Part shown: piece by piece, positions 24,477 to 34,249 of the stretch
Layout: each line of letters starts with the position of its first letter
Position numbering within the stretch: position 1 is the stretch's first letter
Assembly (NCBI RefSeq): GCF_031178445.1
Contig: NZ_JAPSIY010000002.1
Span: 62,001 to 126,000, forward strand
Length of the DNA stretch: 64,000 nt
Source of the DNA: Microbacterium sp.
GTDB lineage: Bacteria; Actinomycetota; Actinomycetes; Actinomycetales; Microbacteriaceae
Direction of reading: 5' to 3'
Notes under the pieces: model-generated
Told to the model about the DNA's origin: nothing
What the model saw: the letters and a program-made list of their open reading frames with translations, nothing else
Databases searched by the model: none
Translations under genes and position numbers: made by a program

Positions 24477-26000
24477 ATGACTGACGCGCCTGCGCCGACC
24501 GCCGTCCCCGCCGAGCTGGAAGACGACGTCTTCGAGCAGAAGGCGGTGCGCCTGGCCAAGCGAGACAAGCTGGTCGCCGACCGCGCCGACGCCGGTGGCG
24601 GCGCGTACCCCGTCGGCGTGCCCGTCACGCACAGCATCCCGGCCCTGCGCGAGACCTACGGGGATCTCGAGGCCGGTGCCGAGACGGGCGAGGTGGTCGG
24701 CGTCGCCGGCCGCGTGGTGTTCAGCCGCAACACCGGCAAGCTCTGCTTCGCCACGCTCCAGGCCGGCGACGGCTCGCGCATTCAGGCGATGGTCTCGCTC
24801 GCGAACGTCGGCGAGGAGTCGCTGGCGAGCTGGAAGGAGCTCGTCGACCTGGGCGATCACGTGTTCGTGCACGGCGAGGTCATCTCCAGCCGCCGCGGCG
24901 AGCTGTCGATCATGACCGACGACTGGGCCATCGCGGCGAAGGCGATCCTCCCGCTGCCGAACGTGTACGGCGAGCTGAGCGAGGAGACCCGCGTCCGCAG
25001 CCGGTTCCTCGATCTGATCGTGCGCGACCAGGCCCGCACGACGGTGCGCGCCCGGGCAGCCGTGAACGCCAGCCTGCGCTCGACGTTCGCCTCGCACGAC
25101 TACCTCGAGGTCGAGACGCCGATGCTGCAGGTGCAGCACGGCGGAGCATCCGCCCGCCCGTTCATCACCCACTCGAACGCGTTCGACACTGAGCTCTTCC
25201 TTCGCATCGCACCGGAGCTGTACCTGAAGCGCGCTGTCGTCGGCGGCATCGAGCGGGTCTTCGAGATCAACCGCAACTTCCGCAACGAGGGCGCAGACTC
25301 CACGCACAGCCCCGAGTTCGCGATGCTCGAGGCATACCAGGCCTACGGCGACTACAACCAGATGGCGCAGCTCACGCAGGAGCTCGTGCAGAACGCCGCG
25401 ATCGCCGTGGCCGGATCGACGACGGTCACCTGGGCCGACGGCACCGAGTACGACCTGGGCGGTGAGTGGGATCGGGTGTCGATGTACGACTCGCTGTCCG
25501 AGGCCTCGGGTCGCACCGTCACCCCGCAGGACTCCGTCGAGGATCTCATCGCCTTCGCCGAGTCGCACGGAGTCGACATCCCCCCGCACCCCACGCACGG
25601 CAAGCTCGTGGAGGAGCTGTGGGAGCACTTCGTGAAGGTCGACCTGGTGCGCCCCACCTTCGTGATGGACTTCCCGGTCGACACCTCGCCGCTGGTGCGC
25701 GAGCACCGCTCGATCGCCGGGGTCGTCGAGAAGTGGGATCTGTACGTGCGCGGCTTCGAACTTGCCACCGGCTACTCCGAGCTCGTCGACCCGGTCATCC
25801 AGCGGGAGCGCTTCGTCGAGCAGGCCAAGCTGGCCGCCCGAGGAGACGTCGAGGCCATGCCGATCGATGAGGAGTTCCTCCGCGCGCTCGAGCACGGCAT
25901 GCCGCCGTCCGGCGGCATGGGCATGGGTATCGACCGTCTGCTGATGGCCGTCACCGGGCTCGGCATCCGCGAGACCATCCTCTTCCCGCTGGTGAAGTGA
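24477..26000 (+). CDS. lysS: Lysyl-tRNA synthetase, class II
   Basis: This 507-residue enzyme charges tRNA-Lys. An OB-fold anticodon-binding domain (about 60-170) precedes the class II catalytic core. Motif 1 is around ASLRSTFASHDYLEVETPML, motif 2 is FEINRNFRNEGADSTHSPEF, and motif 3 is GMGMGIDRLLMAVTG. The length is normal. The marP-like gene follows after 16 bases and may be cotranscribed. Confidence 0.97.
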   Translation: MTDAPAPTAVPAELEDDVFEQKAVRLAKRDKLVADRADAGGGAYPVGVPVTHSIPALRETYGDLEAGAETGEVVGVAGRVVFSRNTGKLCFATLQAGDGSRIQAMVSLANVGEESLASWKELVDLGDHVFVHGEVISSRRGELSIMTDDWAIAAKAILPLPNVYGELSEETRVRSRFLDLIVRDQARTTVRARAAVNASLRSTFASHDYLEVETPMLQVQHGGASARPFITHSNAFDTELFLRIAPELYLKRAVVGGIERVFEINRNFRNEGADSTHSPEFAMLEAYQAYGDYNQMAQLTQELVQNAAIAVAGSTTVTWADGTEYDLGGEWDRVSMYDSLSEASGRTVTPQDSVEDLIAFAESHGVDIPPHPTHGKLVEELWEHFVKVDLVRPTFVMDFPVDTSPLVREHRSIAGVVEKWDLYVRGFELATGYSELVDPVIQRERFVEQAKLAARGDVEAMPIDEEFLRALEHGMPPSGGMGMGIDRLLMAVTGLGIRETILFPLVK

Positions 26001-26016
26001 GCCCCGGGCGGATCTG

Positions 26017-27201
26017 ATGCCGAACCTGGTCGATCTGCTGATCGCGGTGCTGCTGATCGCCGCACTCGCGACCGGTCTGAGCGTCGGCCTGTTCTCGGTG
26101 CTCGGCGCGCTGTGCGGCCTCGTCGCCGGAGCCCTCGCCGCGCCCTGGGTGCTGCCGTGGGTGGCCCGCGCGCTGCCGGAGAGCGAATGGCACGGCCTGA
26201 TCGTGATCGGCAGCGCCGTCGTGCTGCTGCTGCTCGGCGTGAGCATCGGCTCCGCGATCGGCGCGCTCGTGCGCCGCGGCGCCGACAGGCTGCGCCTGCG
26301 CATCGTGGAGCGGATGCTGGGCGGGCTCACCGCACTCGTGGCCGGCACTCTGGCGATCGCCATGACCGGAGCGGCCGTCGCATCGGCGGGTGTCCCGGTG
26401 GTGTCGAGCGCGGTGGCATCCTCCGTGGTGCTGCGCACGATCGACCGTTACACGCCCGCACCCCTGGCCGAGGCCGCGGCGCGCCTGCACGCCCTCGTGC
26501 TGGGAGACTCGGTGCTTCCCACGATCGAAGGACTGCTCGACCCGCAGGATCTCGACGCCGCACCCGATGCCGGCGCCATCGACATCGCGACGCCCGAGGT
26601 CAGGGCGGCCGCCGCATCGGTTGCCCGCATCTCCGGCGTGGCACATCAGTGCAGCACCATCCCGACCGGTTCGGGGTTCGTCATCGCGGAGGACCGCATC
26701 CTCACCAATGCGCACGTCGTCGCGGGCGTCGATGCACCGGTGGTGGAGCTGCCGGGCGAGCCGGCGCGGGACGGGAGGGTGGTGTACTTCGACCCGGTCG
26801 ACGACATCGCCGTCGTCGCCGCCGATGTCGACGCACGCCCGCTCGCACTCGCCGATGCTCTCGCAGCCGGCGATGGCGGTGCCGTGCTGGGATACCCGTA
26901 CGGCGGCCCGTTCCGCACCGTTCCCGCAGGGGTGGTCTCGACGGTGACGGCGCCGGTCGACGACATCTACGGACAGACCGCTGCCGATCGCGGCGTGTAT
27001 GTGCTGCGCTCCGACATCAACCCCGGCAATTCCGGCGGGCCGCTGCTCACGCAGGACGGCGGTGTCGTCGGAATGGTCTTCGCCAAGGACCAGGTGAAGG
27101 AAGACGTCGGGTACGCGATGACCAACGACGAGCTGCTGCCCGTGATCTCGGGCCTGGATGCCGCGCAGGAGCGGGTGGCTACGGGGGCCTGCATCGGCTG
27201 A
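26017..27201 (+). CDS. marP: MarP-like membrane serine protease (CvpA + trypsin-like)
   Basis: This 394-residue protein has four N-terminal membrane spans of the CvpA/colicin V type (residues 1-130). An extracytoplasmic trypsin-fold protease domain follows. The catalytic residues are visible: His in ILTNAHVVAG (near 234), Asp in VDDIAVV (near 262), and Ser in NPGNSGGPLL (near 337). A cysteine before the domain (HQCST) and one near the C-terminus (TGACIG) could form the redox-sensitive disulfide known in mycobacterial MarP (Rv3671c), which protects against acid and oxidative stress. The match is to the family. The stress role is taken from the homologue. Confidence 0.88.
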   Translation: MPNLVDLLIAVLLIAALATGLSVGLFSVLGALCGLVAGALAAPWVLPWVARALPESEWHGLIVIGSAVVLLLLGVSIGSAIGALVRRGADRLRLRIVERMLGGLTALVAGTLAIAMTGAAVASAGVPVVSSAVASSVVLRTIDRYTPAPLAEAAARLHALVLGDSVLPTIEGLLDPQDLDAAPDAGAIDIATPEVRAAAASVARISGVAHQCSTIPTGSGFVIAEDRILTNAHVVAGVDAPVVELPGEPARDGRVVYFDPVDDIAVVAADVDARPLALADALAAGDGGAVLGYPYGGPFRTVPAGVVSTVTAPVDDIYGQTAADRGVYVLRSDINPGNSGGPLLTQDGGVVGMVFAKDQVKEDVGYAMTNDELLPVISGLDAAQERVATGACIG

Positions 27202-27218
27202 GCGCATGCGGCCGCGGG

Positions 27219-28331
27219 TCAGCCGCGCCGGAGCGACCACTCGGGCAGCACGGCCGCCGACAGCATGGTGCCTATCAGCGATGCCATGCGGTGCTCCGGC
27301 TCGATCCGCAGTGCCTCGTCGACGTACGCGCCGGCGTGCGACGAGCGGCCCAGCGCCCACGACAGCCATGCCGCCGCGGTCAGCGCCCCCGGCCTGGCGT
27401 GCCGCGGCGCTCGCGCCGCAGCCAGCCGCACGATGTGCAGGGCACAGCCCAACCGGTCGGGGTCCGGACGCGCGCCGCGGCCAAGGAACACCTGCCCGAT
27501 CGCGTCGGGTATCGTCTGCTGCGCACCGGCGAAGTCGAGCTGGGCTGCGAGTGCGCGGTTGCCGAAGCCGAGGTCGGTGGCCCATTGCACCAGCATCGCG
27601 TCGCGGATGGCGGGTCGTTCGAGGCACCACAGCAGCGTGGCGCAGGTGAACGGCTGCAGATCGTCGGGCTTGTCGAGCAGATTCTCTGCGAACGCGGGTA
27701 CGTCGTCGAGCAGCATCGCCGCCGCCAGGGCCTGAGGGTTCTGGTGCCCGGTCAGAGGCGCACCGCGCAGTTCGCGGTCGAGCACCTCGCCGAGATCGCA
27801 CAGCGCCCTGCCCACTCGTTCCCGTTCGGCGAGGTCCGAGGGAGGCAGCGCCGCACCCGCAAGCTGGTCGCCGGAGACGTCGCCGACGCCGGGCAGACCG
27901 GGTGCGGCCGGGATCGTGGACAGCGCGCGCAGCGCGCTCTCGTGTTCGAGGTAGTCGCTCCAGCCGTCAGGGGTGACGCACAGCGCCTCCACGATGTGCA
28001 CGCCCGTCTCGTGCACGGTGCCGAGGAGCGCCTCGATCAGAGGCACCCATGGCAGCAGCAGGCCGTCAGGCACCTGCTGCGCGAGATCATCGGTGTACAC
28101 CACCACTGCCACCGCCTCGACGTCGGGCACGCGCAGCAGCACGTGCAGCGCCGCATCCGCGAACTCTTCCGGATCGACGGCGGGATCGGGTAGATCCATG
28201 CGCATGGCGCCGTGCGTGCGGCCGCTGTGGAACGGAAGCAGCACGATGCTGTCGCGTGGCGTGAAGCCGGCCAGGGCCGGTACGAGGCCGAGGAACTCGG
28301 CCGAATCTGTTGCTCTCATCACAGTGCTCAT
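27219..28331 (-). CDS. DUF4192-domain protein
   Basis: This 370-residue protein matches the actinobacterial DUF4192 family: LGLVPALAGFTPRDSIVLLPF near the N-terminus, AVVVYTDD, and the C-terminal tetratricopeptide-like GALTAAAWLSWALGRSSHAG with ALRIEPEHRMA. It is a soluble protein of unknown function. The ATG at 28331 is preferred over longer upstream frames because the conserved domain begins right after it. Confidence 0.85.
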   Translation of the reverse strand: MSTVMRATDSAEFLGLVPALAGFTPRDSIVLLPFHSGRTHGAMRMDLPDPAVDPEEFADAALHVLLRVPDVEAVAVVVYTDDLAQQVPDGLLLPWVPLIEALLGTVHETGVHIVEALCVTPDGWSDYLEHESALRALSTIPAAPGLPGVGDVSGDQLAGAALPPSDLAERERVGRALCDLGEVLDRELRGAPLTGHQNPQALAAAMLLDDVPAFAENLLDKPDDLQPFTCATLLWCLERPAIRDAMLVQWATDLGFGNRALAAQLDFAGAQQTIPDAIGQVFLGRGARPDPDRLGCALHIVRLAAARAPRHARPGALTAAAWLSWALGRSSHAGAYVDEALRIEPEHRMASLIGTMLSAAVLPEWSLRRG

Positions 28332-28469
28332 GCCGGGAGTGTGGCGAAGACGGGGTGGCAGGTGGGGCGGAGAACGACGCGTTGTGGACGGATCGACCTG
28401 GATCCGCAGCTGTGCAGAACGATCGGGGGCATCCTGCCCCGGCACAGCCACGCCGCGTACCATGGCAGC

Positions 28470-28646
28470 GTGGACAACTTCTGGATCGCGGCACTGTGGT
28501 CGATTCTGCCGACCCTCACCGTCAGCATCGTCTTCGCGTTCGTGCTGCGCGGCATCCTGCGATTCGATCGCACCGAGCGGAAGGTGCACGCGCAGATCGA
28601 GGCCGAGGAGCGCGCCGCGCGGGGACTGCCGCCCAAGGCGTCCTGA
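28470..28646 (+). CDS. Small single-span membrane protein
   Basis: This 58-residue protein has one hydrophobic span (IAALWSILPTLTVSIVFAFV, residues 5-24), then a basic and acidic cytoplasmic helix (RTERKVHAQIEAEERAARG). Short proteins of this shape are common and conserved in Microbacteriaceae, with no known function. TACCAT (28459-28464) is a -10-like box 5 bases before the GTG, so translation may be leaderless. It lies between the DUF4192 and cardiolipin synthase genes. Confidence 0.65.
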   Translation: MDNFWIAALWSILPTLTVSIVFAFVLRGILRFDRTERKVHAQIEAEERAARGLPPKAS

Positions 28647-28733
28647 GCGGCGGGTCCCGTCTCAGCTCGAAGTCCGCGCCTGCGGCTACTCTGAACCAGA
28701 GCGCCCTTCGGCGCCGCGAGGAGGGGAGCGGCG

Positions 28734-30197
28734 GTGATCAACTTCGAGAATCCGGCCTGGTGGGTCGTCACCGCCTACGCGATCGTCGACATCACCGTCC
28801 GTGTCATCGCCATCATCACCATCCCCCGCAACCGTCGGCCGACATCGGCGATGGCGTGGCTGCTGGCGATCTTCTTCATCCCCGTCGTCGGCGTGCTGCT
28901 CTTCCTGCTGATCGGAAACCCGAAGCTGCCCCGAGCGCGCCGCCGCAAGCAGCAGCGGATCAACGAGTACATCGGCGACACCGCCAGCCACCTGCATTTC
29001 GGCACCCTGCGTCCCAACGCACCCGAGTGGTTCCCGCCGCTGGTCACGATGAGCCAGAGCATGGGCGCACTGCCGCTGGCCGGCGACAACGGTGCGCACC
29101 TGATCAGCGACTACCAGCGCTCCATCGACGAGATGGCGGACGCCATTCGCGGCGCGCGCGAGTACGTGCACGTCGAGTTCTACATCCTGCAGTCCGACGC
29201 GTCGACGGACGGCTTCTTCCGCGCCATGGAGGAGGCGGCGGCGAGGGGCGTTCCGGTGCGCGTGCTGCTCGACTACTGGGCCAACCGCTGGAAGCCGAAG
29301 TACAGGGAGACCGTGCGGCGGCTCGACGCGATGGGAGCGGACTGGCACCTGATGCTGCCTGTCCAACCCCTGCGTGGGCGCATCCAGCGTCCCGACCTGC
29401 GCAACCACAGGAAGCTGCTCGTGGTCGACGGGCGAGTCGGATTCCTCGGATCGCAGAACATCACCGACTCCTCCTACAACCTTCCCAAGAACATCAAGCG
29501 CGGGCTGCACTGGGTCGACCTGATGGTGCGCGTGGACGGGCCGGTCGTCTCGAGCGTGAACGCGGTCTTCCTCAGTGATTACTATGCCGAGACCGACACC
29601 GTGCCCGAGGGTATCGACATCACGCACGTCGAGCCCGGCAGTGGCGATCTGGACTGCCAGATCGTACCGTCGGGGCCCGGGTTCGAGGTCGAGAACAACC
29701 TGCGCCTGTTCCTCGCGCTGCTGTACGCGGCCAAACGCCAGATCATGATCGTCAGCCCGTACTTCGTGCCCGATGAGGCGCTGCTGCTCGCGGTCACCGC
29801 CGCGGTCGACCGCGGCGTGCAGGTCGAGGTGTTCGTTTCCGAGGAGGGCGATCAGGCGATCGTCTTCCACGCGCAGCGCAGCTACTACGAGGCGCTGCTC
29901 AAGGCGGGGGTGCGCATCTGGATGTACCCGAAGCCGTACATCCTGCACACCAAGAGCCTGACCATCGACGATCAGGTCGCCGTGATCGGCTCCAGCAACA
30001 TGGACATGCGCTCCTTCGGCCTGAACATGGAGGTGTCGATGCTCGTGCGCGGCGAGGAGTTCGTCGCCGAGGTGCGCAGCGTCGAAGACGAGTACCGTGC
30101 GCTCAGTCGCGAGCTGACCCTGGAGGAATGGATGCAGCAGCCGCTGCGCTCCACAGTGCTCGACAACCTCGCCCGGCTCACCTCTGCACTGCAGTGA
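28734..30197 (+). CDS. cls: Cardiolipin synthase
   Basis: This 487-residue membrane enzyme joins two phosphatidylglycerol molecules, or PG and CDP-diacylglycerol, to make cardiolipin. Two N-terminal spans (AYAIVDITVRVIAIITI, AWLLAIFFIPVVGVLLFLLI) precede two phospholipase D HKD motifs, NHRKLLVVDG and HTKSLTIDD, the second followed by GSSNMDMRSF. The length is typical of bacterial Cls. It starts at GTG with a GAGGAGGGG site upstream. Confidence 0.93.
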   Translation: MINFENPAWWVVTAYAIVDITVRVIAIITIPRNRRPTSAMAWLLAIFFIPVVGVLLFLLIGNPKLPRARRRKQQRINEYIGDTASHLHFGTLRPNAPEWFPPLVTMSQSMGALPLAGDNGAHLISDYQRSIDEMADAIRGAREYVHVEFYILQSDASTDGFFRAMEEAAARGVPVRVLLDYWANRWKPKYRETVRRLDAMGADWHLMLPVQPLRGRIQRPDLRNHRKLLVVDGRVGFLGSQNITDSSYNLPKNIKRGLHWVDLMVRVDGPVVSSVNAVFLSDYYAETDTVPEGIDITHVEPGSGDLDCQIVPSGPGFEVENNLRLFLALLYAAKRQIMIVSPYFVPDEALLLAVTAAVDRGVQVEVFVSEEGDQAIVFHAQRSYYEALLKAGVRIWMYPKPYILHTKSLTIDDQVAVIGSSNMDMRSFGLNMEVSMLVRGEEFVAEVRSVEDEYRALSRELTLEEWMQQPLRSTVLDNLARLTSALQ

Positions 30198-30201
30198 TCG
30201 G

Positions 30202-30231
30202 TTGAGACGATCCGTCGCCTGCTGACACTAT
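30202..30231 (+). promoter_or_regulatory. Promoter of the lipoprotein gene
   Basis: TTGAGA (30202-30207) and CACTAT (30226-30231) are spaced by 18 bases. The -10 ends 6 bases before the ATG at 30238, which predicts a leaderless transcript. Confidence 0.5.
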
Positions 30232-30237
30232 CGGGGT

Positions 30238-30981
30238 ATGCGCCGTCTTCGCCTCGCCTCGTCCGTCTTCGCGCTCGCCGCGGTGGCACTGCTCGCCTCC
30301 GGGTGCTCCGCAGGGCCCGCATCGCCGGCACCCACGAGCACCGGAGGAGCGGATTCGGCGCCGCCGCAGTCGGATGACACGATCGGCCCGATGCCCGATG
30401 ACATCGAGGCGGCCTGGCTGGACGGCGGTCGGTCGTTCGGGATCGTGACGTGGGGTTCGTCGAGCGAGGCCTGCCAGCCCGCTCTGGCCGAGGCAACGGC
30501 CGAGGGACAGGTCGTGTCGGTCACCCTGAGCGACCCCGAGCAGAAGAATGCGGTGTGCCTGTCGGATCTGGGACCGCATGCAATCCTCGTGCCCGTGCCC
30601 GAGGGTGTCGACGTGACGAACGATGTCGAGCTGCGAGTGACGCACGGCGACGTCTCGGATGACGCCGACCTCGACGGGCTCGCCGACCCCGCAGCGATCG
30701 ACACCGATTATCAGCCTTCCGCGGGATGGTTCGACGACGACGGCATCGTGCTACTGACATGGGGTTCGTCATCGTGCCGCCCCGAGGCCGAAGAGGTCAC
30801 GCAGTCGGACGCAGGGGCCACCGTCACGTTCGCCGACAACGACGGCGTGTGCACGATGGACATGGCGCCGCGGCTCACGGTCATCAGCCTGACCGGTGAC
30901 CGCGACGACGACGCGCCCTTTGCGCTCACGCTGAAGGGCGGTGGCCTCGACGGCACCGTCGATGTGCTCGGCCGCGGCTGA
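30238..30981 (+). CDS. Lipoprotein with duplicated domain, unknown function
   Basis: This 247-residue protein has a lipoprotein signal peptide with lipobox LLASGC (Cys at 23) and a Ser/Pro-rich linker. The mature part contains two related halves. The first has GIVTWGSSSEACQP, then VCLSDLGPHAILVPVP. The second has VLLTWGSSSCRPEAEEV, then VCTMDMAPRLTVISL. Each half keeps two cysteines in equivalent places, probably a disulfide per half. I do not recognise the family. It converges on the lipid kinase gene with a 1-base gap. Confidence 0.8.
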   Translation: MRRLRLASSVFALAAVALLASGCSAGPASPAPTSTGGADSAPPQSDDTIGPMPDDIEAAWLDGGRSFGIVTWGSSSEACQPALAEATAEGQVVSVTLSDPEQKNAVCLSDLGPHAILVPVPEGVDVTNDVELRVTHGDVSDDADLDGLADPAAIDTDYQPSAGWFDDDGIVLLTWGSSSCRPEAEEVTQSDAGATVTFADNDGVCTMDMAPRLTVISLTGDRDDDAPFALTLKGGGLDGTVDVLGRG

Positions 30982-30982
30982 T

Positions 30983-31981
30983 TCAGAACCGCGAGGTGTC
31001 GTGACCGGCGGGCAGCGCGATGGTCAGGCCGCCACGCTGGATGCGGCACAGCATCCGCACCGCCGTGCCGAGCTCGTCTCCGTCGAGCTCGATCGAGGTG
31101 GGCGCGACCATGGCGGCCTCGGCCACGCTGCCGCGAAGGAAGTGGATCGACCTGTCCTTGCCGCGGCGTTCGAGCACCCGCCGTCCTGCGCGGGTGCGGC
31201 GCAGCACCGAGTTGTCCCACCAGATCTTGCGCCAGATGCCCAGCCAGCCCAATGGGCCGGTCGGCTGGATGACGGCGACGTCCATCTCGCCGTCATCGAG
31301 TGACGCGTCGGGCAGCAGCGCGATTCCGGCTGGCAGTGCGCCGCAGTTGGCGAACAGCACGCTGTGCACCTTCGCGGAGTGCAGCCGTCCGTCGTCGAGC
31401 TGGTACACCACGCGGAACGGCTTCGCGCCGGGAAGCGAGCGGGCGGCGCCGTCGAGGTAGGCCACCCATCCCAGCGAGCGCTTGAGGTCGGGGCGGGTGT
31501 TGGCGATCATGTCGGCGTCCAGGCCCATGCCCGCGAGCACCACGAAGCCGTGTTCGGTCTCGGTGCCGTCCGGTCGCGTGAGCTTCGCCCATCCCATGTC
31601 GACAGGATGAGTGAAGCCGGTGAAGACCGCTTCGATCACGTGCTCGGGGTCGAGCAGCGGCAGCCCCAGGTTGCGGGCGAAGAGGTTGCCGGTGCCTCCC
31701 GGGATCACGGCGAACGGGATGCCGGTGCCAGCCATGGTCTCGGACACAGCACGGATGGTGCCGTCACCACCGGCGGCGAGCACGGCGGAGGCGCCAGCTT
31801 CGAGCGCCTGTCGGGCGATCACCCGCCCTGGGTCCTCGATGCTCGTCTCATAGAACCGGGGAGGGTCCCAGCCGTGCTCGTGCGACTGCGCGAGCAATGC
31901 CGATCGCAGCCGGCGTCCGTCGACCTTCGCCGGGTTGAACACGAGCGCGGCGTGCCCGCGCTCCCGTTCCGATTCCGCCAT
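30983..31981 (-). CDS. Diacylglycerol kinase-family lipid kinase
   Basis: This 332-residue protein is of the DAGK catalytic family (YegS/DgkB-like). It has FNPAK at the N-terminus, the nucleotide loop LAAGGDGTIRAV, IPGGTGNLFARNL, and the C-terminal domain with DDGEMDVAVI. It should phosphorylate diacylglycerol or a related lipid, so lipid products can re-enter phospholipid synthesis. It is cytosolic or peripheral. Confidence 0.9.
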   Translation of the reverse strand: MAESERERGHAALVFNPAKVDGRRLRSALLAQSHEHGWDPPRFYETSIEDPGRVIARQALEAGASAVLAAGGDGTIRAVSETMAGTGIPFAVIPGGTGNLFARNLGLPLLDPEHVIEAVFTGFTHPVDMGWAKLTRPDGTETEHGFVVLAGMGLDADMIANTRPDLKRSLGWVAYLDGAARSLPGAKPFRVVYQLDDGRLHSAKVHSVLFANCGALPAGIALLPDASLDDGEMDVAVIQPTGPLGWLGIWRKIWWDNSVLRRTRAGRRVLERRGKDRSIHFLRGSVAEAAMVAPTSIELDGDELGTAVRMLCRIQRGGLTIALPAGHDTSRF

Positions 31982-32052
31982 GCGGCAACTCTACGGCCAG
32001 CGCGGTCTCGGCCCTGGCTGCCGGCGCCGGTCGGGCGTTCCGGCGCGCTGGA

Positions 32053-32058
32053 TAGACT
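32053..32058 (+). promoter_or_regulatory. serS -10 box, leaderless
   Basis: TAGACT ends 6 bases before the serS ATG at 32065, so transcription should start at or next to the start codon. No Shine-Dalgarno site is present. Confidence 0.5.
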
Positions 32059-32064
32059 TGCACA

Positions 32065-33339
32065 ATGATCGATCTCACCCTCCTCCGCGACGAGCCGGAA
32101 CTCGTCCGACGTTCACAGATCGCGCGCGGCAACGCGCCCGAAACCGTCGACGCGGCCATCGAGGCGGATCGATCGCGTCGCACCGCGCTGAGTGCTTTCG
32201 AGGAGCTGCGTGCCGAGCAGAACGCCTTCGGCAAGCAGGTCGCCAAAGCCCCGAAAGACGAGAAGGCCGCGCTCGTCGCGCAGGCGAAGGACCTCGCCGA
32301 CCGTGTCAAGCAGGCGCAGCAGGTGGCGAACGAAGCGGCGGATGCTGCCGCATCCGCTCTCGCGCTCATCGAGAACGTCGTGATCGACGGAGTGCCCGCC
32401 GGGGGCGAGGCGGACTTCGTCGAGCTGCGCCGCGTCGGCGAGACGCCCGCGTTCGGGTTCGAGCCGCGCGACCACCTCGAGCTCGGCGAGCTGCTGGGCG
32501 CGATCGACATGGAGCGCGGCGCGAAGGTGTCGGGGGCGCGCTTCTACTTCCTGAAGGGCATCGGTGCGCGCCTCGAGATCGCGCTGATGAATCTGGCACT
32601 CGACAAGGCCCTCGCCAACGGCTTCACGCCGATGATCGTGCCGACGCTCGTGCGGCCGGAGATCATGCAGGGCACGGGATTCCTCGGCGAGCACGCCGAC
32701 GAGGTGTACCACCTCGACAAGGAGGATCTGTATCTGGTCGGAACCAGCGAGGTGCCCCTCGCCGGCTTCCACAAGGACGAGATCGTCGACCTCTCCGGCG
32801 GAGCGCTGCGCTACGCCGGCTGGTCGACCTGCTACCGCAGCGAGGCCGGCTCCTACGGCAAGGACACCCGCGGCATCATCCGGGTGCACCAGTTCAACAA
32901 GCTCGAGATGTTCGTGTACACGACGGCGCAGGATGCCGAGGCCGAGCACCTGCGTCTCGTCGCGCTGCAGGAGGAGATGCTGACCTCGCTCGGCCTGTCG
33001 TACCGGGTCATCGACGTCGCCGCCGGAGACCTGGGTTCGAGCGCCGCGCGCAAGTACGACATCGAAGCCTGGGTGCCGACGCAGCAGGCGTTCCGCGAGC
33101 TCACCTCGACGTCGAACTGCACCACCTACCAGGCGCGCCGTCTCGATGTGCGCCACCGCCCCGAGGAGGGCGGTAAGACCGAGCATGTCGCGACGCTGAA
33201 CGGCACTCTCGCCACCACCCGGTGGATCGTCGCGCTGCTCGAGACGCATCAGCAGGAGGACGGCTCCGTGCTCGTTCCAGAGGTGCTGCGGCCGTACCTT
33301 GGCGGGCTCGAGGTGCTCAGCCCGGTGCCGACCGCATGA
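32065..33339 (+). CDS. serS: Seryl-tRNA synthetase
   Basis: This 424-residue class II synthetase has the N-terminal coiled-coil arm that contacts the long variable arm of tRNA-Ser (about residues 25-100, rich in K/E/A). The core follows, with [14 protein letters not shown], the motif 2 region [21 protein letters not shown], and motif 3 [15 protein letters not shown]. Two tRNA-Ser genes lie within 4 kb downstream. Its stop overlaps the HAD gene start by 4 bases. Confidence 0.97.
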   Translation: MIDLTLLRDEPELVRRSQIARGNAPETVDAAIEADRSRRTALSAFEELRAEQNAFGKQVAKAPKDEKAALVAQAKDLADRVKQAQQVANEAADAAASALALIENVVIDGVPAGGEADFVELRRVGETPAFGFEPRDHLELGELLGAIDMERGAKVSGARFYFLKGIGARLEIALMNLALDKALANGFTPMIVPTLVRPEIMQGTGFLGEHADEVYHLDKEDLYLVGTSEVPLAGFHKDEIVDLSGGALRYAGWSTCYRSEAGSYGKDTRGIIRVHQFNKLEMFVYTTAQDAEAEHLRLVALQEEMLTSLGLSYRVIDVAAGDLGSSAARKYDIEAWVPTQQAFRELTSTSNCTTYQARRLDVRHRPEEGGKTEHVATLNGTLATTRWIVALLETHQQEDGSVLVPEVLRPYLGGLEVLSPVPTA

Positions 33340-34130
33340 CCGCGCGCGGCCTGGTCGGGTTGGACATCGACGGCACCATCCTGCTGCAGGACGAAACGCT
33401 CAGCCCTGGGGTCGTCGAGGCCGTGGCGGAGGTGCGCGATGCCGGTTACGAGGTGATGCTGGCGACCGGCCGCAGCTGGTCGGCCACGGAGCGATATGTC
33501 GACCTGCTCGGGCTGACGTCGGAGTACGTGGTGTGCTCGAACGGCGCCGTCATCATGCGCCGTGACGGAGACGGCTGGGAACGCTGGCGCGTCGAGGTGT
33601 TCGACCCGAAACCCGTGCTCTCGTTGCTGCGCGACCGGCTGCCGGAGGCGCGCTACATGGTCGAGCTGGGATCGGGTCAGCGGCTGTACACCGCGCTGCT
33701 CGACGACTGGACACTCGACGGCGGGCGTGAGGTGACCTTCGGTGAGCTCGCTTCGCACCCGGTCTCGCGCGTGGTCGTGGTGTCGCCGCAGCACGACGAG
33801 GCGGACTTCCAGCGGCTGGTCGCCGAGGCGGGTCTGAACGAGGTCTCGTACGCGATCGGATGGACCGCCTGGCTGGACATCGCCCCGCAGGGAGTCGACA
33901 AGGGCACGGCGCTGGCCCGCGTGAGTGAGCGCCTCGGGACGGCATCCGATCGGACTCTCGTCGCCGGCGACGGCCGCAACGACGTCGGGATGTTCGCGTG
34001 GGCGCTGTCCGGCGGCGGCCGCGCCGTGGCCATGGGGCAGGCGCCGGACGAGGTGCGGGATGCGGCGGGCGAGATGACGGGGCATGTGGACGAAGGCGGC
34101 CTGGCGACGGCGCTGCGCACACTGCTCTGA
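33336..34130 (+). CDS. HAD-superfamily hydrolase (Cof type)
   Basis: This 264-residue phosphatase has HAD motif [10 protein letters not shown], motif [10 protein letters not shown], a C2 cap, and motif [14 protein letters not shown]. Late DKGTALARV supplies the lysine. Cof-type enzymes dephosphorylate sugar phosphates, FMN or similar small molecules. The substrate cannot be read from sequence. Its ATG overlaps the serS stop (ATGA), so it is translationally coupled to serS. Confidence 0.88.
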   Translation: MTARGLVGLDIDGTILLQDETLSPGVVEAVAEVRDAGYEVMLATGRSWSATERYVDLLGLTSEYVVCSNGAVIMRRDGDGWERWRVEVFDPKPVLSLLRDRLPEARYMVELGSGQRLYTALLDDWTLDGGREVTFGELASHPVSRVVVVSPQHDEADFQRLVAEAGLNEVSYAIGWTAWLDIAPQGVDKGTALARVSERLGTASDRTLVAGDGRNDVGMFAWALSGGGRAVAMGQAPDEVRDAAGEMTGHVDEGGLATALRTLL

Positions 34131-34209
34131 CATGCGGACCGCCCAGCGCTTCTCCAGGTGGGCACGCGAAAATGGGTGGTCGGCGCATCCGGCTCCGCAG
34201 GGAACCGGA

Positions 34210-34215
34210 TAGACT
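34210..34215 (+). promoter_or_regulatory. -10 box of tRNA-Ser(TGA)
   Basis: TAGACT lies 34 bases upstream of the mature tRNA 5' end and matches the -10 boxes of lysS and serS. Confidence 0.4.
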
Positions 34216-34249
34216 CGACGCCTGTATCGTCCGGTGCGAACCGGGCGAG

